Below are positions 6,725 to 15,860 of a stretch of DNA of 64,000 bases, in pieces. Each line of letters starts with the position of its first letter. The stretch's first letter is position 1. This DNA comes from CAZDKK01 sp964506245. GTDB lineage: Bacteria > Eisenbacteria > RBG-16-71-46 > CAIMUX01 > WJJG01. The notes under the pieces are model-generated. The model was not told the origin of the DNA. It saw only the letters and a program-made list of their open reading frames with translations, and ran no database searches. Position numbers and translations under genes: made by a program. The stretch is taken from positions 36,780-100,779 of the forward strand of contig CAZDKK010000013.1 in assembly GCA_964506245.1 (NCBI GenBank), in the 5' to 3' direction.

Positions 6725-8861
6725 GGCACGGCACCAGATCCAGGTGCACGCGATCCCACCCGATGCGCCTCAGGGCCTCGGCAATCTGCCGGGGCCCCGT
6801 TGCTCTGTCCAGGGAGACGACCACGAGCGACCCCTTCCGGGGTAGCGGATCCGGGTCGCTCCACTGCTCGTCCCGCTGCGGGAAGAACCGCACGCAGACC
6901 CTGGCACCCGGCGGCACGCGACCGATCGCCAGGGTGTCGGCGGGAACGAGCAGCGTCACCCCCTCCGCGGTGAGCTGGCGCAGGTAGCCATCGTCGGGGA
7001 CCGCTCCCGACCCGTTCGCGGCGGCCTTCACAGGCGGTTTCACCGTCGCGGCGGACATCCCCACCGGCCAGCACGCCAGGGCGGCGTGCAGGTCCCCCAG
7101 CAGGCTCATCCGCTCGGCAGGCACCCGCGTCCCCGCGTGCCGCAGGCCGAGGAGCTGAGCCCGCTGGCCGCCCCAGACCGCGTCGTCGATCTCGTGGAGC
7201 GCATCGATCACCGTGAGGGTGTCGATCCCGGGGGGGCCGGCCGCCTCGAGCGCCCCCAGCAAATCGAGATATGAGCCGCGACTGAACAGATCCGCATCGA
7301 ACCAGTGGACCTGTGCATGCACCCAGTCGGGCAGCGGGGAAGGCAGCACGCCATCGAAGTCCACTTGATGCGAGCCCCGCAGCAGGGCGCGACCCGCGCG
7401 GTGCTCGCAGGCCAGCGGCTCCGGCCAGTCGGCCAGGTATCGAATCCAGCGCTCCGCCATCCGCCCCAACGATCCGAGCGCCAGCGTGTCGATCCAGGCC
7501 GCGTCGTCCTGGATGCTGTGATAGAAGCGGTGGTCGCCCTCGCTCCAGATGTTGCCGGTCGGGATGCCCGCTTTCCGGAACGGAGCGTGGTCACTCCCCT
7601 CGCCCCCCCAGGCGCGACCGGCGAAGAGACTATCGGCCGAGGTGGAATCGAGCCCGGCCCGGAAGGATCGCCAGATCGAGGGAAACGACTCGCCCCCGCC
7701 GATGCCGACCGTGCCGTTGCCATGTCCGGTCATGTCGAAGTTGATCATGGCCACGACGCGATCGAGGTCGATCGTGGGATGCTCCGCCATCGCTTGGGAG
7801 CCGAGGAGCCCCTGCTCCTCGCCCGCAAAGGCGGCGAAGACCAACGTGCGGGCCGGAAGACCCGGACCCTGGGCCAGCGCGCGAGCAAGCTCCATCACGA
7901 TCGCCGCGCCCGAGGCGTTGTCGTTGGCGCCGTTGTAGACGAGCCCACGCCCGTCGGTACCAAGGTGGTCCAGGTGTGCGCCGAGAACGATGATCTCGGT
8001 GCGGAGGCGCGGGTCGCTCCCCGGCAGCTGCGCGATGACGTTGCGTGCGCAGGCGTCGGGGACGCGCGCGACGTCGGTGCGGACCCGGACGCGCTTGCCG
8101 GTGGCGAAGGGCACCGGCCTCTCGCCGAGCTCCCGCTCGTAGAGCTCGCGCGTGCGCCCCGTGTTCATGAGGAGGAGCTCGACCACGCGGTGACCGACGT
8201 AGACACTCGGCAGCCGCGGGTAGTAGGAGCCGTCGTGGACGGCGCCGCCGTGCACGGGTCGCGGGCCCTGACTGTACAAGACCGCCACGGCGCCTCGCCT
8301 CGAGGCCTCGTGCAGGGTCGAGTCACGCGAGTCGGCCTGCTCCCAGTCGAAGCCGTTCTCCGGCTTGCCGCGCACGATGAGGACGAGCTTGCCGCTGACG
8401 TCTGTGTCGCCGTAGTCGTCCCACTCGCGCTGTGGGTCACACAGCCCGTGACCCACGAAGACGACCTCGCCGGTGATGTCGCCCGAGCCCGAGTTCGTGA
8501 CCAGCGCGAAGTCGTCACCATAGAGGAAGGAAACGGTGCCATAGGGGCTGTCGAGGAGCTCGAGCGTCGCGCCGCGCTCTTCGGTCGCGAGCATCGGGAG
8601 CGTCTGGAAGTAGGTGCCGCGCTCCCCCACCGGCTCGAGACCGGCCGCCGTGAAGCGCTCGGCCGCGTACGCCTCGGCCCGCTGTCCGCTCGCGACGCCG
8701 CTCTTGCGGCCGCCATAGGCGTCGCTGGAGATCTCGCTGATGACGGCCATCGCCCGCCGCCCGTCAAACGACGGCGCGGTGCGGACCGGCGGCGCGTCGC
8801 CGGCCAGGACTGGCGCGGCACCGAGCAGGAGCGCAATGGGAATCAGATACCGGTCGAGCAT
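6609..8861 (-). CDS. Exported M28 family zinc aminopeptidase with PA domain and extra C-terminal domain
   Basis: 750 residues with a signal peptide (MLDRYLIPIALLLGAAPVLA). Residues ~130-255 form a PA-type insertion (GEVVFVGHGL ... GKLVLIVRGKP ... GAVAVLYSQG). The M28 catalytic core follows with all zinc ligands visible: His and Asp in LGAHLDHLG, Asp in NGANDNASGA, the Glu pair in FAGEEQGLLGS, Asp in NFDMTG, and His in RFYHSIQDD. It probably removes N-terminal residues from peptides outside the inner membrane. Some 260 further residues form a second domain ending in LRAMLGDNLARL. That end is reminiscent of TIM-barrel metal-dependent hydrolases, but I see no metal site. The gene overlaps a convergent lipoprotein gene by 116 bp. 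Confidence 0.88.
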   Translation of the reverse strand: MLDRYLIPIALLLGAAPVLAGDAPPVRTAPSFDGRRAMAVISEISSDAYGGRKSGVASGQRAEAYAAERFTAAGLEPVGERGTYFQTLPMLATEERGATLELLDSPYGTVSFLYGDDFALVTNSGSGDITGEVVFVGHGLCDPQREWDDYGDTDVSGKLVLIVRGKPENGFDWEQADSRDSTLHEASRRGAVAVLYSQGPRPVHGGAVHDGSYYPRLPSVYVGHRVVELLLMNTGRTRELYERELGERPVPFATGKRVRVRTDVARVPDACARNVIAQLPGSDPRLRTEIIVLGAHLDHLGTDGRGLVYNGANDNASGAAIVMELARALAQGPGLPARTLVFAAFAGEEQGLLGSQAMAEHPTIDLDRVVAMINFDMTGHGNGTVGIGGGESFPSIWRSFRAGLDSTSADSLFAGRAWGGEGSDHAPFRKAGIPTGNIWSEGDHRFYHSIQDDAAWIDTLALGSLGRMAERWIRYLADWPEPLACEHRAGRALLRGSHQVDFDGVLPSPLPDWVHAQVHWFDADLFSRGSYLDLLGALEAAGPPGIDTLTVIDALHEIDDAVWGGQRAQLLGLRHAGTRVPAERMSLLGDLHAALACWPVGMSAATVKPPVKAAANGSGAVPDDGYLRQLTAEGVTLLVPADTLAIGRVPPGARVCVRFFPQRDEQWSDPDPLPRKGSLVVVSLDRATGPRQIAEALRRIGWDRVHLDLVPCLSRADERAIWAFLEDLQAAGNFEVRQLRAMLGDNLARL

Positions 8862-8953
8862 GCCCCGTCCCCCATGCTGTGGAGATCGTCCGCGCGGGCA
8901 CCGCGGTGCGGCGCTCCGGCGCAGGACTCACTCTAGAGCGTGAGGGGGACACG

Positions 8954-8959
8954 TACAAT
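8954..8959 (+). promoter_or_regulatory. Possible -10 element (TACAAT) upstream of the serine-hydrolase remnant
   Basis: TACAAT (5 of 6 matches to TATAAT) lies 65 nt before a ribosome binding site and ATG. No convincing -35 hexamer is visible. It is of interest because the gene it would drive is only a remnant. Confidence 0.3.
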
Positions 8960-9023
8960 CAGCGGATCCTCCTGTGCCCCCGCCGGGTCTGGACGAGGAG
9001 GCGAAGACGGAGGAGGATGCGCC

Positions 9024-9143
9024 ATGGGTGAATTCGAGGGCGAGCCGGTTCTCGAGCACAGCGGCGGCATTCACGGCTTTGCCTCGTATCTGCTGCGTAT
9101 GCCGGCACGCAAGCTCGTTGTCGCGGTGCTCTCGAACAACGCG
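9024..9143 (+). pseudogene. C-terminal remnant of a serine beta-lactamase-like hydrolase
   Basis: About 40 codons following an ATG at 9024 with a strong GGAGGAGG upstream. VLEHSGGIHGFASYLLRMPA and KLVVAVLSNN match the C-terminal strand region of beta-lactamase/penicillin-binding-protein type serine hydrolases: the H-x-G-G box, then the GFSSYL and VVLSNN strands. The whole N-terminal catalytic part (SxxK, YxN) is missing. Beyond the SNN the frame runs into unrelated sequence and over the end of a convergent gene. A deletion appears to have joined an original start site to the tail of the gene. It probably has no enzymatic function. Confidence 0.65.
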
Positions 9144-9205
9144 ATGGGCAGCGCCGTCCCGGCCCTGCTGCCCTCGGGAATCAGCGGGCACGGCAATCCG
9201 CCAGA

Positions 9206-10000
9206 TCAGCGGAAGACCTTCTTGAGCTCGCCCCACGTGCTCATCCTTGCGGGCGTCTCCCCGCAGGGATTCGGCTCGCAGGTGGTCCAGTTGGCATGCC
9301 ACACCCCGCCCAGCATCTCGCAGTTCTGGTAGGCGGACAGCAGCCAGCACGTGTCGCCCGGCAGGCAGCACACCGCCAGCGGGTCCCCCGGGCACACCGG
9401 CAGGCCGTCCGCGTTGATGCCGAGGGCGCCGAAGGCGGCTGTCGGATACGACCGGGGATCGGGCCCGTCGGTCCACCACCCGGCCCAGCCCGTGGGAGGA
9501 TCGACGGAGAGCTGAATCACCCCGGACTCTGCGTAGGCGTGGCCGGCGACCCACAGGACGGGGACGTAGTTGCCCTGCCATGGCTCGCCCGTGGCAACGA
9601 AGGCCGTGCCCTCGTTCGGGCCCGGGAAATGGCCGGCTGGGATCACCAGGCCCCCCGAGGGAGGAAAGCAGACGTCCCACGCGATGTAGAGAAACATGTC
9701 CTCCGAGTATTCGCCGACGCCGATCTCTGCACCCCAGAATTCCTTCTCCTCGGTCCACGCGCACAGGACGTACCACACGATGGTGCGCATGCTGTCCGTG
9801 TCCACGCGCGTGCACTGCTGCGCGCAGCTCGTGATGGCGTAGGGGGCGTAGGCCTCGCACGCGTCCATCGGAGGATCGTGCGTGTAGATCACCTCGGGCA
9901 CATAGTGGGCGATGAAAACGCCGCCGCTGAGATCGTCGGGCGTGGCCCACGCCGACGAGAGCAAGGCCAGAAGCACGAACAGGCCAGTCGCGATTCTCAT
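9206..10000 (-). CDS. Secreted cysteine-rich protein with C-terminal TWGELKKVFR tag
   Basis: 264 residues. The start at 10000 is set by GGGAGG 5 nt upstream; a GTG at 10006 would be too close to it. A signal peptide (MRIATGLFVLLALLSSAWA) precedes a mature domain with about 12 cysteines, many in pairs (CCLPGDTCW, CEMLGGVW), and aromatic, Gly-rich segments. I recognise no catalytic family. The extreme C-terminus, STWGELKKVFR, follows a Pro/Thr-rich linker. It closely parallels the end of the lectin-like protein at 33163-33714 (QTWGAIKGLF). In two otherwise unrelated exported proteins this looks like a sorting or attachment signal (inference). Confidence 0.75.
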   Translation of the reverse strand: MRIATGLFVLLALLSSAWATPDDLSGGVFIAHYVPEVIYTHDPPMDACEAYAPYAITSCAQQCTRVDTDSMRTIVWYVLCAWTEEKEFWGAEIGVGEYSEDMFLYIAWDVCFPPSGGLVIPAGHFPGPNEGTAFVATGEPWQGNYVPVLWVAGHAYAESGVIQLSVDPPTGWAGWWTDGPDPRSYPTAAFGALGINADGLPVCPGDPLAVCCLPGDTCWLLSAYQNCEMLGGVWHANWTTCEPNPCGETPARMSTWGELKKVFR

Positions 10001-10028
10001 GGTCACCTCCCGGTCGCAACATTCGATC

Positions 10029-10048
10029 GCTCAGGAAGGCTCAGGAAG
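10029..10048. repeat. Tandem 10-bp duplication
   Basis: GCTCAGGAAG occurs twice in immediate succession in the short gap between the ispF stop and the start of the TWG-tag protein gene. No function can be assigned. Confidence 0.5.
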
Positions 10049-10068
10049 CTGGCGGTGCCACCTCAAGC

Positions 10069-10572
10069 TTAGCTCGCCTGACCCCGCGTGTCGAGCAGGA
10101 GAACCACGGCCTGGGCGCTGATGGCCTCCCCCGCGCCCTCCGGGCCGAGGCCCTCGGCCGTCTTGGCCTTGAGCGAGACAGCCTCGAGACCGATCCTCAG
10201 CCCGTCGGCAAGCCGCCGGCGGATAGGTTCGCGATAGGGCCCGATGCGCGGGCTCTCGGCCACGAGGGTGAGATCGACGTTGCCGATCTCCCATCCTGCG
10301 ACCCGCACGCGCCGGACGACCTCGGCCAGCATCCGCAGGCTCGAGGCATCCTTCCAAGCCGGGTCGCTGTCGGGGAAGTGCGTGCCGATGTCGCCGTCGG
10401 CGGCTGCGCCCAGCAACGCGTCGATGAGGGCGTGCGTCAGGACGTCGGCATCGGAGTGGCCGTCCAGACCGCGGTCGTGCGCGATCTCGACGCCGCCCAG
10501 GATGAGGCGGCGGCCTGCCACTAGCCGATGGATGTCCCAACCCTGTCCGATGCGCCAGCCGGTCGCCATCAT
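10069..10572 (-). CDS. ispF: 2-C-methyl-D-erythritol 2,4-cyclodiphosphate synthase
   Basis: 167 residues, the usual size. It cyclises CDP-ME 2-phosphate in the MEP isoprenoid pathway. The metal-binding motif DIHRL near the start (Asp-x-His) and GHSDADVLTHALIDALLGAA are diagnostic. The LKAKTAEGLG segment holds the Thr and Glu of the CDP pocket. The ATG at 10572 overlaps the ispD stop as ATGA, so the two are translationally coupled, matching their consecutive pathway roles. A second ATG follows immediately at 10569. Confidence 0.95.
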   Translation of the reverse strand: MMATGWRIGQGWDIHRLVAGRRLILGGVEIAHDRGLDGHSDADVLTHALIDALLGAAADGDIGTHFPDSDPAWKDASSLRMLAEVVRRVRVAGWEIGNVDLTLVAESPRIGPYREPIRRRLADGLRIGLEAVSLKAKTAEGLGPEGAGEAISAQAVVLLLDTRGQAS

Positions 10573-11450
10573 CTCGTTCTCCACAGCGCCCGCCGATACG
10601 CGCGGCCCGGACCGCGCAGCCAACCCTCGAGCAGCTCGAGGTCCACGGCGTAGGTCACCTTCCTGGCCAGCGTCGATCCGGGCGCCACCACGACCGGCCA
10701 CTTCTTCCACTCGAAGAGCATGGCATCGTCGGTCACCTCGCGGCCCGTCGCGTGGGCCTCGCGGTGCGCCGCGAGCACGGGTCCGATGGGAAACACTTGG
10801 GGCGTCTGCACGCGCCACAGCCCGTCCCGGGGGATGGTGCGCCGGACGCGCGCGAGCTGGTCCGGTGCAGCGGGGACTTGTACAGCCTTGAGCGTATCGC
10901 CCACCGGGATCACGGGCACGACGCCCCACGGCCGTGGGCTCGCGCGACCGGCCCTTCGCAGGTCCGATCGTGCCGACGCTGCGCCGCGCGCGCGCCTGCC
11001 CGCGCTGCGGGCCACGCACGCCCCCGCCAGCAGGTCGTCCACCATCTCGAGCGCCACGATCGGCCGCGCGGCATCGTGGATCAAGACCATGGCCCGCCCG
11101 AGCTCGCTCCCCTCGGTCAGCCGCGCCGCCGCCTCGAGTCCGGCGCGCGCCGAGTCCTGTCGCAGCGCGCCGCCGATCACGGGCCGATGGATGCAGCAGG
11201 TCCCGCGCGACCGCGTCCTGCGCAGCGGGGCAAGGATCGTGCGCTCGGCTCTTGCACCCCAGCCGCGCGGCACGACCACGAGCAAGTCCGTCACGAGTGG
11301 ATGCCGCGCGAGGCTGGCGACGCTCCACGCGAGGATCGGCTTGCCCGCCAGCGGCACGAAGGCCTTGGGTTGATCCAGGCCGAGGCGCCGGCCCGATCCG
11401 CCGGCCAGAATGATGGCCCAGCACCGATCTGCCACGGCATCAGCGGGCAC
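10569..11450 (-). CDS. ispD: 2-C-methyl-D-erythritol 4-phosphate cytidylyltransferase
   Basis: 293 residues, longer than the usual ~230. It makes CDP-ME from MEP and CTP. The signature LAGGSGRRLGLDQPKAF (CTP loop) is at residues 15-31, with IHDAARP, VPVIPVGDTLKAV, TPQVF and the EVTDDA segment following in order. An Ala/Arg-rich insertion at about residues 148-175 separates AARP from VPVIP and explains most of the extra length; it probably forms a surface loop. I chose the GTG at 11450 because GGGGGGA lies just upstream. It overlaps the radA stop by 11 bp; GTG 11435 is the alternative. The gene is coupled to ispF downstream. Confidence 0.92.
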   Translation of the reverse strand: MPADAVADRCWAIILAGGSGRRLGLDQPKAFVPLAGKPILAWSVASLARHPLVTDLLVVVPRGWGARAERTILAPLRRTRSRGTCCIHRPVIGGALRQDSARAGLEAAARLTEGSELGRAMVLIHDAARPIVALEMVDDLLAGACVARSAGRRARGAASARSDLRRAGRASPRPWGVVPVIPVGDTLKAVQVPAAPDQLARVRRTIPRDGLWRVQTPQVFPIGPVLAAHREAHATGREVTDDAMLFEWKKWPVVVAPGSTLARKVTYAVDLELLEGWLRGPGRAYRRALWRTR

Positions 11451-13149
11451 GGCTCCCCCCGCGGGTTCCCTCCCGCACCCCTTCCCCGAGAGCCAGGGGC
11501 AGCGCGTCGCGCAGCGTCGCCACCGGGAGCAGCCGGCTCCCCTCCGGCGCCCTCCAGCCGCGCCCCTGCAGGTCGCGGGCCGTGGCTGCGGGGAGCATGA
11601 TGCGCCGGAAGCCCAGCCGGGCGGCCTCCGCAATGCGCCGTTCGGGATTGCCGACCCGCCGCACCTCGCCGCCCAGACCGATCTCGCCGAAAACTGCCAG
11701 ATCGTCGCCCAGCGGCTGCTCGCGCAGGCTGGAGGCGATCGCGAGCAGCATGCCGAGATCGACGCCGGGCTCATCGATCCGCAGGCCGCCCGCCACGTTC
11801 ACGAAGACATCGCTCGTCGTTACGTCGAGACCGCCGCGCTTGACCAGTACCGCCAACAGGATCGCGAGCCGCCGGAGGTCGAAGCCGGTCGCGATGCGCT
11901 GCGGGAGACCATAGCGGGTCGCATGGACAAGCGCCTGGACTTCCATCAGCAGCGACCGCGTCCCCTCGATGCCCGCGACGACGACGCTCCCCGTCGCGCG
12001 GCCCGCGTCCTCGCCGAGGAAGAGCTGCGAGGGATTGACGACCTCCTCGAGTCCGCTGTCGCGCATGTCGAAGACGCCAATCTCGTGCACGCTGCCGAAG
12101 CGGTTCTTGACGCTGCGCAGGATGCGATGGGCCTGGAACGGATCGCCCTCCATCGTGAGCACCGCGTCGACGATGTGCTCGAGCGTGCGCGGACCGGCGA
12201 GGTTGCCCTCCTTCGTCATGTGGCCCACCAGGAGCACGGCCATGCGGCGCGTCTTCGCAGTGCGCGTGAGCGCGAGCGCCCCCTCACGCACCTGCAACAC
12301 GCTGCCCGGCGTCGACGGCAGATCTGGCAAATAGGTCGCCTGGATCGAGTCGACGACGAGGATCTCGACGGGGCCGGGCGTCTCCTCCAGGTCGAGCGCA
12401 TCGCCGGCCTCCCTGGCCAGCGCACGCGAGGGCTGGGCGCGGTCGGGATCACCGGTGGGTTCGGCAGCCGCACCCGCGGGAGACTTGGCAGCCGCACCCG
12501 CTGGAGGCTCGCGGTCGGCACCCGCGGCCGGGCGCGAGCGGTAGACGCCGTGTGTCGTGGCCGCGAGGATGCGCTCGAGGTCTGCCTCGGCCAGCACCGG
12601 CAGATTGCGCGTGACCCCGAGCCGCTGGGCGCGCAGGCGCATCTGCCCGGCGGATTCCTCGCCCGACACGTAAAGGACGCCCCGCCCCGCGCGCACGAGC
12701 TCCGATGCAACCTGCAGGAGAAGCGTCGACTTGCCCACGCCGGGATCGCCGCCCACGAGGACGACCGAACCGGGCACGATGCCCCCGCCCAGCACGCGGT
12801 CGAACTCGGCGATGCCCGAGCGGATGCGCGCGGGCCCGTCGGCCTGCACCTCGCCGAGGAGCTGGACCCCGGCCTCGCCGTCCAGTGCCCCCGCTTCGGC
12901 CGTCCAGCTGGCCGCCTGCCCCGGCGTCAGCCCCGAGCGCCGCCGGGAGCGCCCCGGGATCCCGAGGCCGCGATCGGGCTGGCCGCCGCGCGCCGCGCGA
13001 TGGCCCGGCCCCGGTGCAGGACCGGGCGCGCGATAGGCGATGAGGCTGTTCCATTCCCCGCAGCTCGGGCAGCGCCCGAACCACTTCGGGAAATCCTCGC
13101 CGCAGCTCTGGCAGAGGAAGGTTGTGGTATCGGCTCTCTTGCGCGACAT
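11440..13149 (-). CDS. radA: DNA repair protein RadA (Sms)
   Basis: 569 residues against ~455 usually. RadA is a RecA-like ATPase that drives branch migration in recombination and fork repair. In order: a zinc finger with Cys13, Cys16, Cys27 and Cys30; the Walker A GGDPGVGKST at 133-142; the RadA-specific KNRFGS motif; and a Lon-protease-like C-terminal domain. The start at 13149 has AAAGG upstream. Two low-complexity insertions account for the extra length: a Gly/Pro/Arg linker at ~42-90, and an Ala-rich stretch at ~203-258 built partly from a 24-bp direct repeat. Both sit outside catalytic motifs. The gene leads radA-ispD-ispF, all overlapping. Confidence 0.95.
   Translation of the reverse strand: MSRKRADTTTFLCQSCGEDFPKWFGRCPSCGEWNSLIAYRAPGPAPGPGHRAARGGQPDRGLGIPGRSRRRSGLTPGQAASWTAEAGALDGEAGVQLLGEVQADGPARIRSGIAEFDRVLGGGIVPGSVVLVGGDPGVGKSTLLLQVASELVRAGRGVLYVSGEESAGQMRLRAQRLGVTRNLPVLAEADLERILAATTHGVYRSRPAAGADREPPAGAAAKSPAGAAAEPTGDPDRAQPSRALAREAGDALDLEETPGPVEILVVDSIQATYLPDLPSTPGSVLQVREGALALTRTAKTRRMAVLLVGHMTKEGNLAGPRTLEHIVDAVLTMEGDPFQAHRILRSVKNRFGSVHEIGVFDMRDSGLEEVVNPSQLFLGEDAGRATGSVVVAGIEGTRSLLMEVQALVHATRYGLPQRIATGFDLRRLAILLAVLVKRGGLDVTTSDVFVNVAGGLRIDEPGVDLGMLLAIASSLREQPLGDDLAVFGEIGLGGEVRRVGNPERRIAEAARLGFRRIMLPAATARDLQGRGWRAPEGSRLLPVATLRDALPLALGEGVREGTRGGSRAR
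12463..12500 (-). repeat. In-frame 24-bp direct repeat inside radA
   Basis: GGCAGCCGCACCCG (plus-strand reading) occurs at 12463-12476 and again at 12487-12500, a period of 24 bp. It encodes successive PAGAAAxx octets in the RadA insertion. The period is a multiple of three, so copy-number change would preserve the frame. Confidence 0.7.
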
Positions 13150-13349
13150 CGCGGGGACCTTTCGTTTCTGCTGCCTGAGCTGATCGTAGCAGGCTGGGTG
13201 CCCGGCGGCGTGGAATTCTTGGGCGGTGGCCCGCCGGATGGATCGCACGAGGGACATCGACCAGCAAGGGGCGCGGCAAGGTCTGGCGCGCGGGAGGAGT
13301 GCACCCCATCCCGGCGCGTCACGCCGGGAGTTGTGGCCCCGGGGCCACC

Positions 13350-13380
13350 CTGTAACCAATATAAAAACAACAGGTTACAG
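13350..13380. repeat. AT-rich perfect inverted repeat upstream of radA
   Basis: CTGTAACC at 13350-13357 and GGTTACAG at 13373-13380 are exact reverse complements around a 15-nt loop that is almost entirely A/T. Both arms and loop stand out from the GC-rich surroundings. The repeat lies between the pgm stop (13447) and the radA start (13149), both read leftward. It could be an operator for radA-ispDF or a hairpin after pgm. No T-run follows on the transcribed strand, so a classical terminator is unlikely. The rest of the ~300-bp gap shows no gene. Confidence 0.5.
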
Positions 13381-13446
13381 AACAGGGACTTGCCGGTCCG
13401 CCGAGCGATCGCCTGCGGCTCCCCGGCCGAGCAGGGCGCGCCGCCC

Positions 13447-15090
<1,644 letters not shown>

Positions 15091-15235
15091 GGTTGCCTCC
15101 GCCGGGTTCGAGCGGCATCGGTCCGCTGAGTTCCGGTCGACGGCGACCGCGACCGGTTCCTGGCCTCGGGTGATCCGCCTGCGACCATGCGGTCCGCCCC
15201 GACGGCAGTCAAGACCGGCGGGTTCGGTCCGGTCC

Positions 15236-15264
15236 TGGACCGCGCCTGCGGCCGGGTCTATCAT
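15236..15264 (+). promoter_or_regulatory. Candidate sigma-70-type promoter for the Zn-ribbon gene
   Basis: TGGACC (4 of 6 matches to TTGACA) at 15236-15241 and TATCAT (5 of 6 matches to TATAAT) at 15259-15264 are separated by exactly 17 bp. The ATG at 15340 would lie about 70 nt from the start point. Confidence 0.45.
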
Positions 15265-15339
15265 GCCTGTCAGACGATCGACGCGGGACTGGGCAACAGC
15301 CCGCGTACCAAGGACAGCATCCTCGAAAGGGAGTTCGAA

Positions 15340-15792
15340 ATGAGCCCAAAGCCTGACCGCATCGAGTTCGAAGTGCCCGCCGGCAAGCTGGTCGTGCAGC
15401 ACGCCACCTGCCCCGCGGGCTGCAGCCTCATGGACCCCAAGGTGAAGATCCACGATCACCCGTCCATCCACCTGGCCTATACGTACGGCGCCATCCATGG
15501 ACACATACACCTCGATCCGGTCTACGGCAGCTTCGACAACGTCTCCGACCGCGAGATTCCGCGGGGCACCGTGGTTTCGTTCACCTGCCCGAGCTGCGGC
15601 GTCTCGCTGACCGACCTCGAGTCGACCTGCAGCCGCTGCACGGCGCCGATGTTCATGCTGAACCTCCCCAAGGGCAACTTCGTCGAGGGCTGCCAGCGGA
15701 GCGGCTGCTTCCACCACAAGCTGCACATTGTCACCGGCGAGCAGCTGATGCAGCGGATGTTCGACGACCTCGGGATGGATTCGTACCTGTGA
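15340..15792 (+). CDS. Small conserved-looking protein with zinc-ribbon cysteines
   Basis: 150 residues, start at 15340. I do not recognise the family. The protein has an early CPAGC pair, a His-rich central strand (IHDHPSIHLAYTYGAIHGHIHL), a zinc-ribbon-like CPSC-x12-CSRC pair near the middle, and later C and H pairs (GCQRSGCFHH). The combined Cys and His residues could bind one or two zinc ions. There is no signal peptide, so it is probably cytoplasmic. It ends with GMDSYL. A methyltransferase gene follows 68 bp downstream on the same strand. A nucleic-acid or metal role is possible but unproven. Confidence 0.75.
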   Translation: MSPKPDRIEFEVPAGKLVVQHATCPAGCSLMDPKVKIHDHPSIHLAYTYGAIHGHIHLDPVYGSFDNVSDREIPRGTVVSFTCPSCGVSLTDLESTCSRCTAPMFMLNLPKGNFVEGCQRSGCFHHKLHIVTGEQLMQRMFDDLGMDSYL

Positions 15793-15860
15793 TGCGCCGC
15801 GCATGAGCTGACGCACGTGAGTTCGCGGGCGCCCGGCGGCGCCCATGGGTCGGGCACGGC

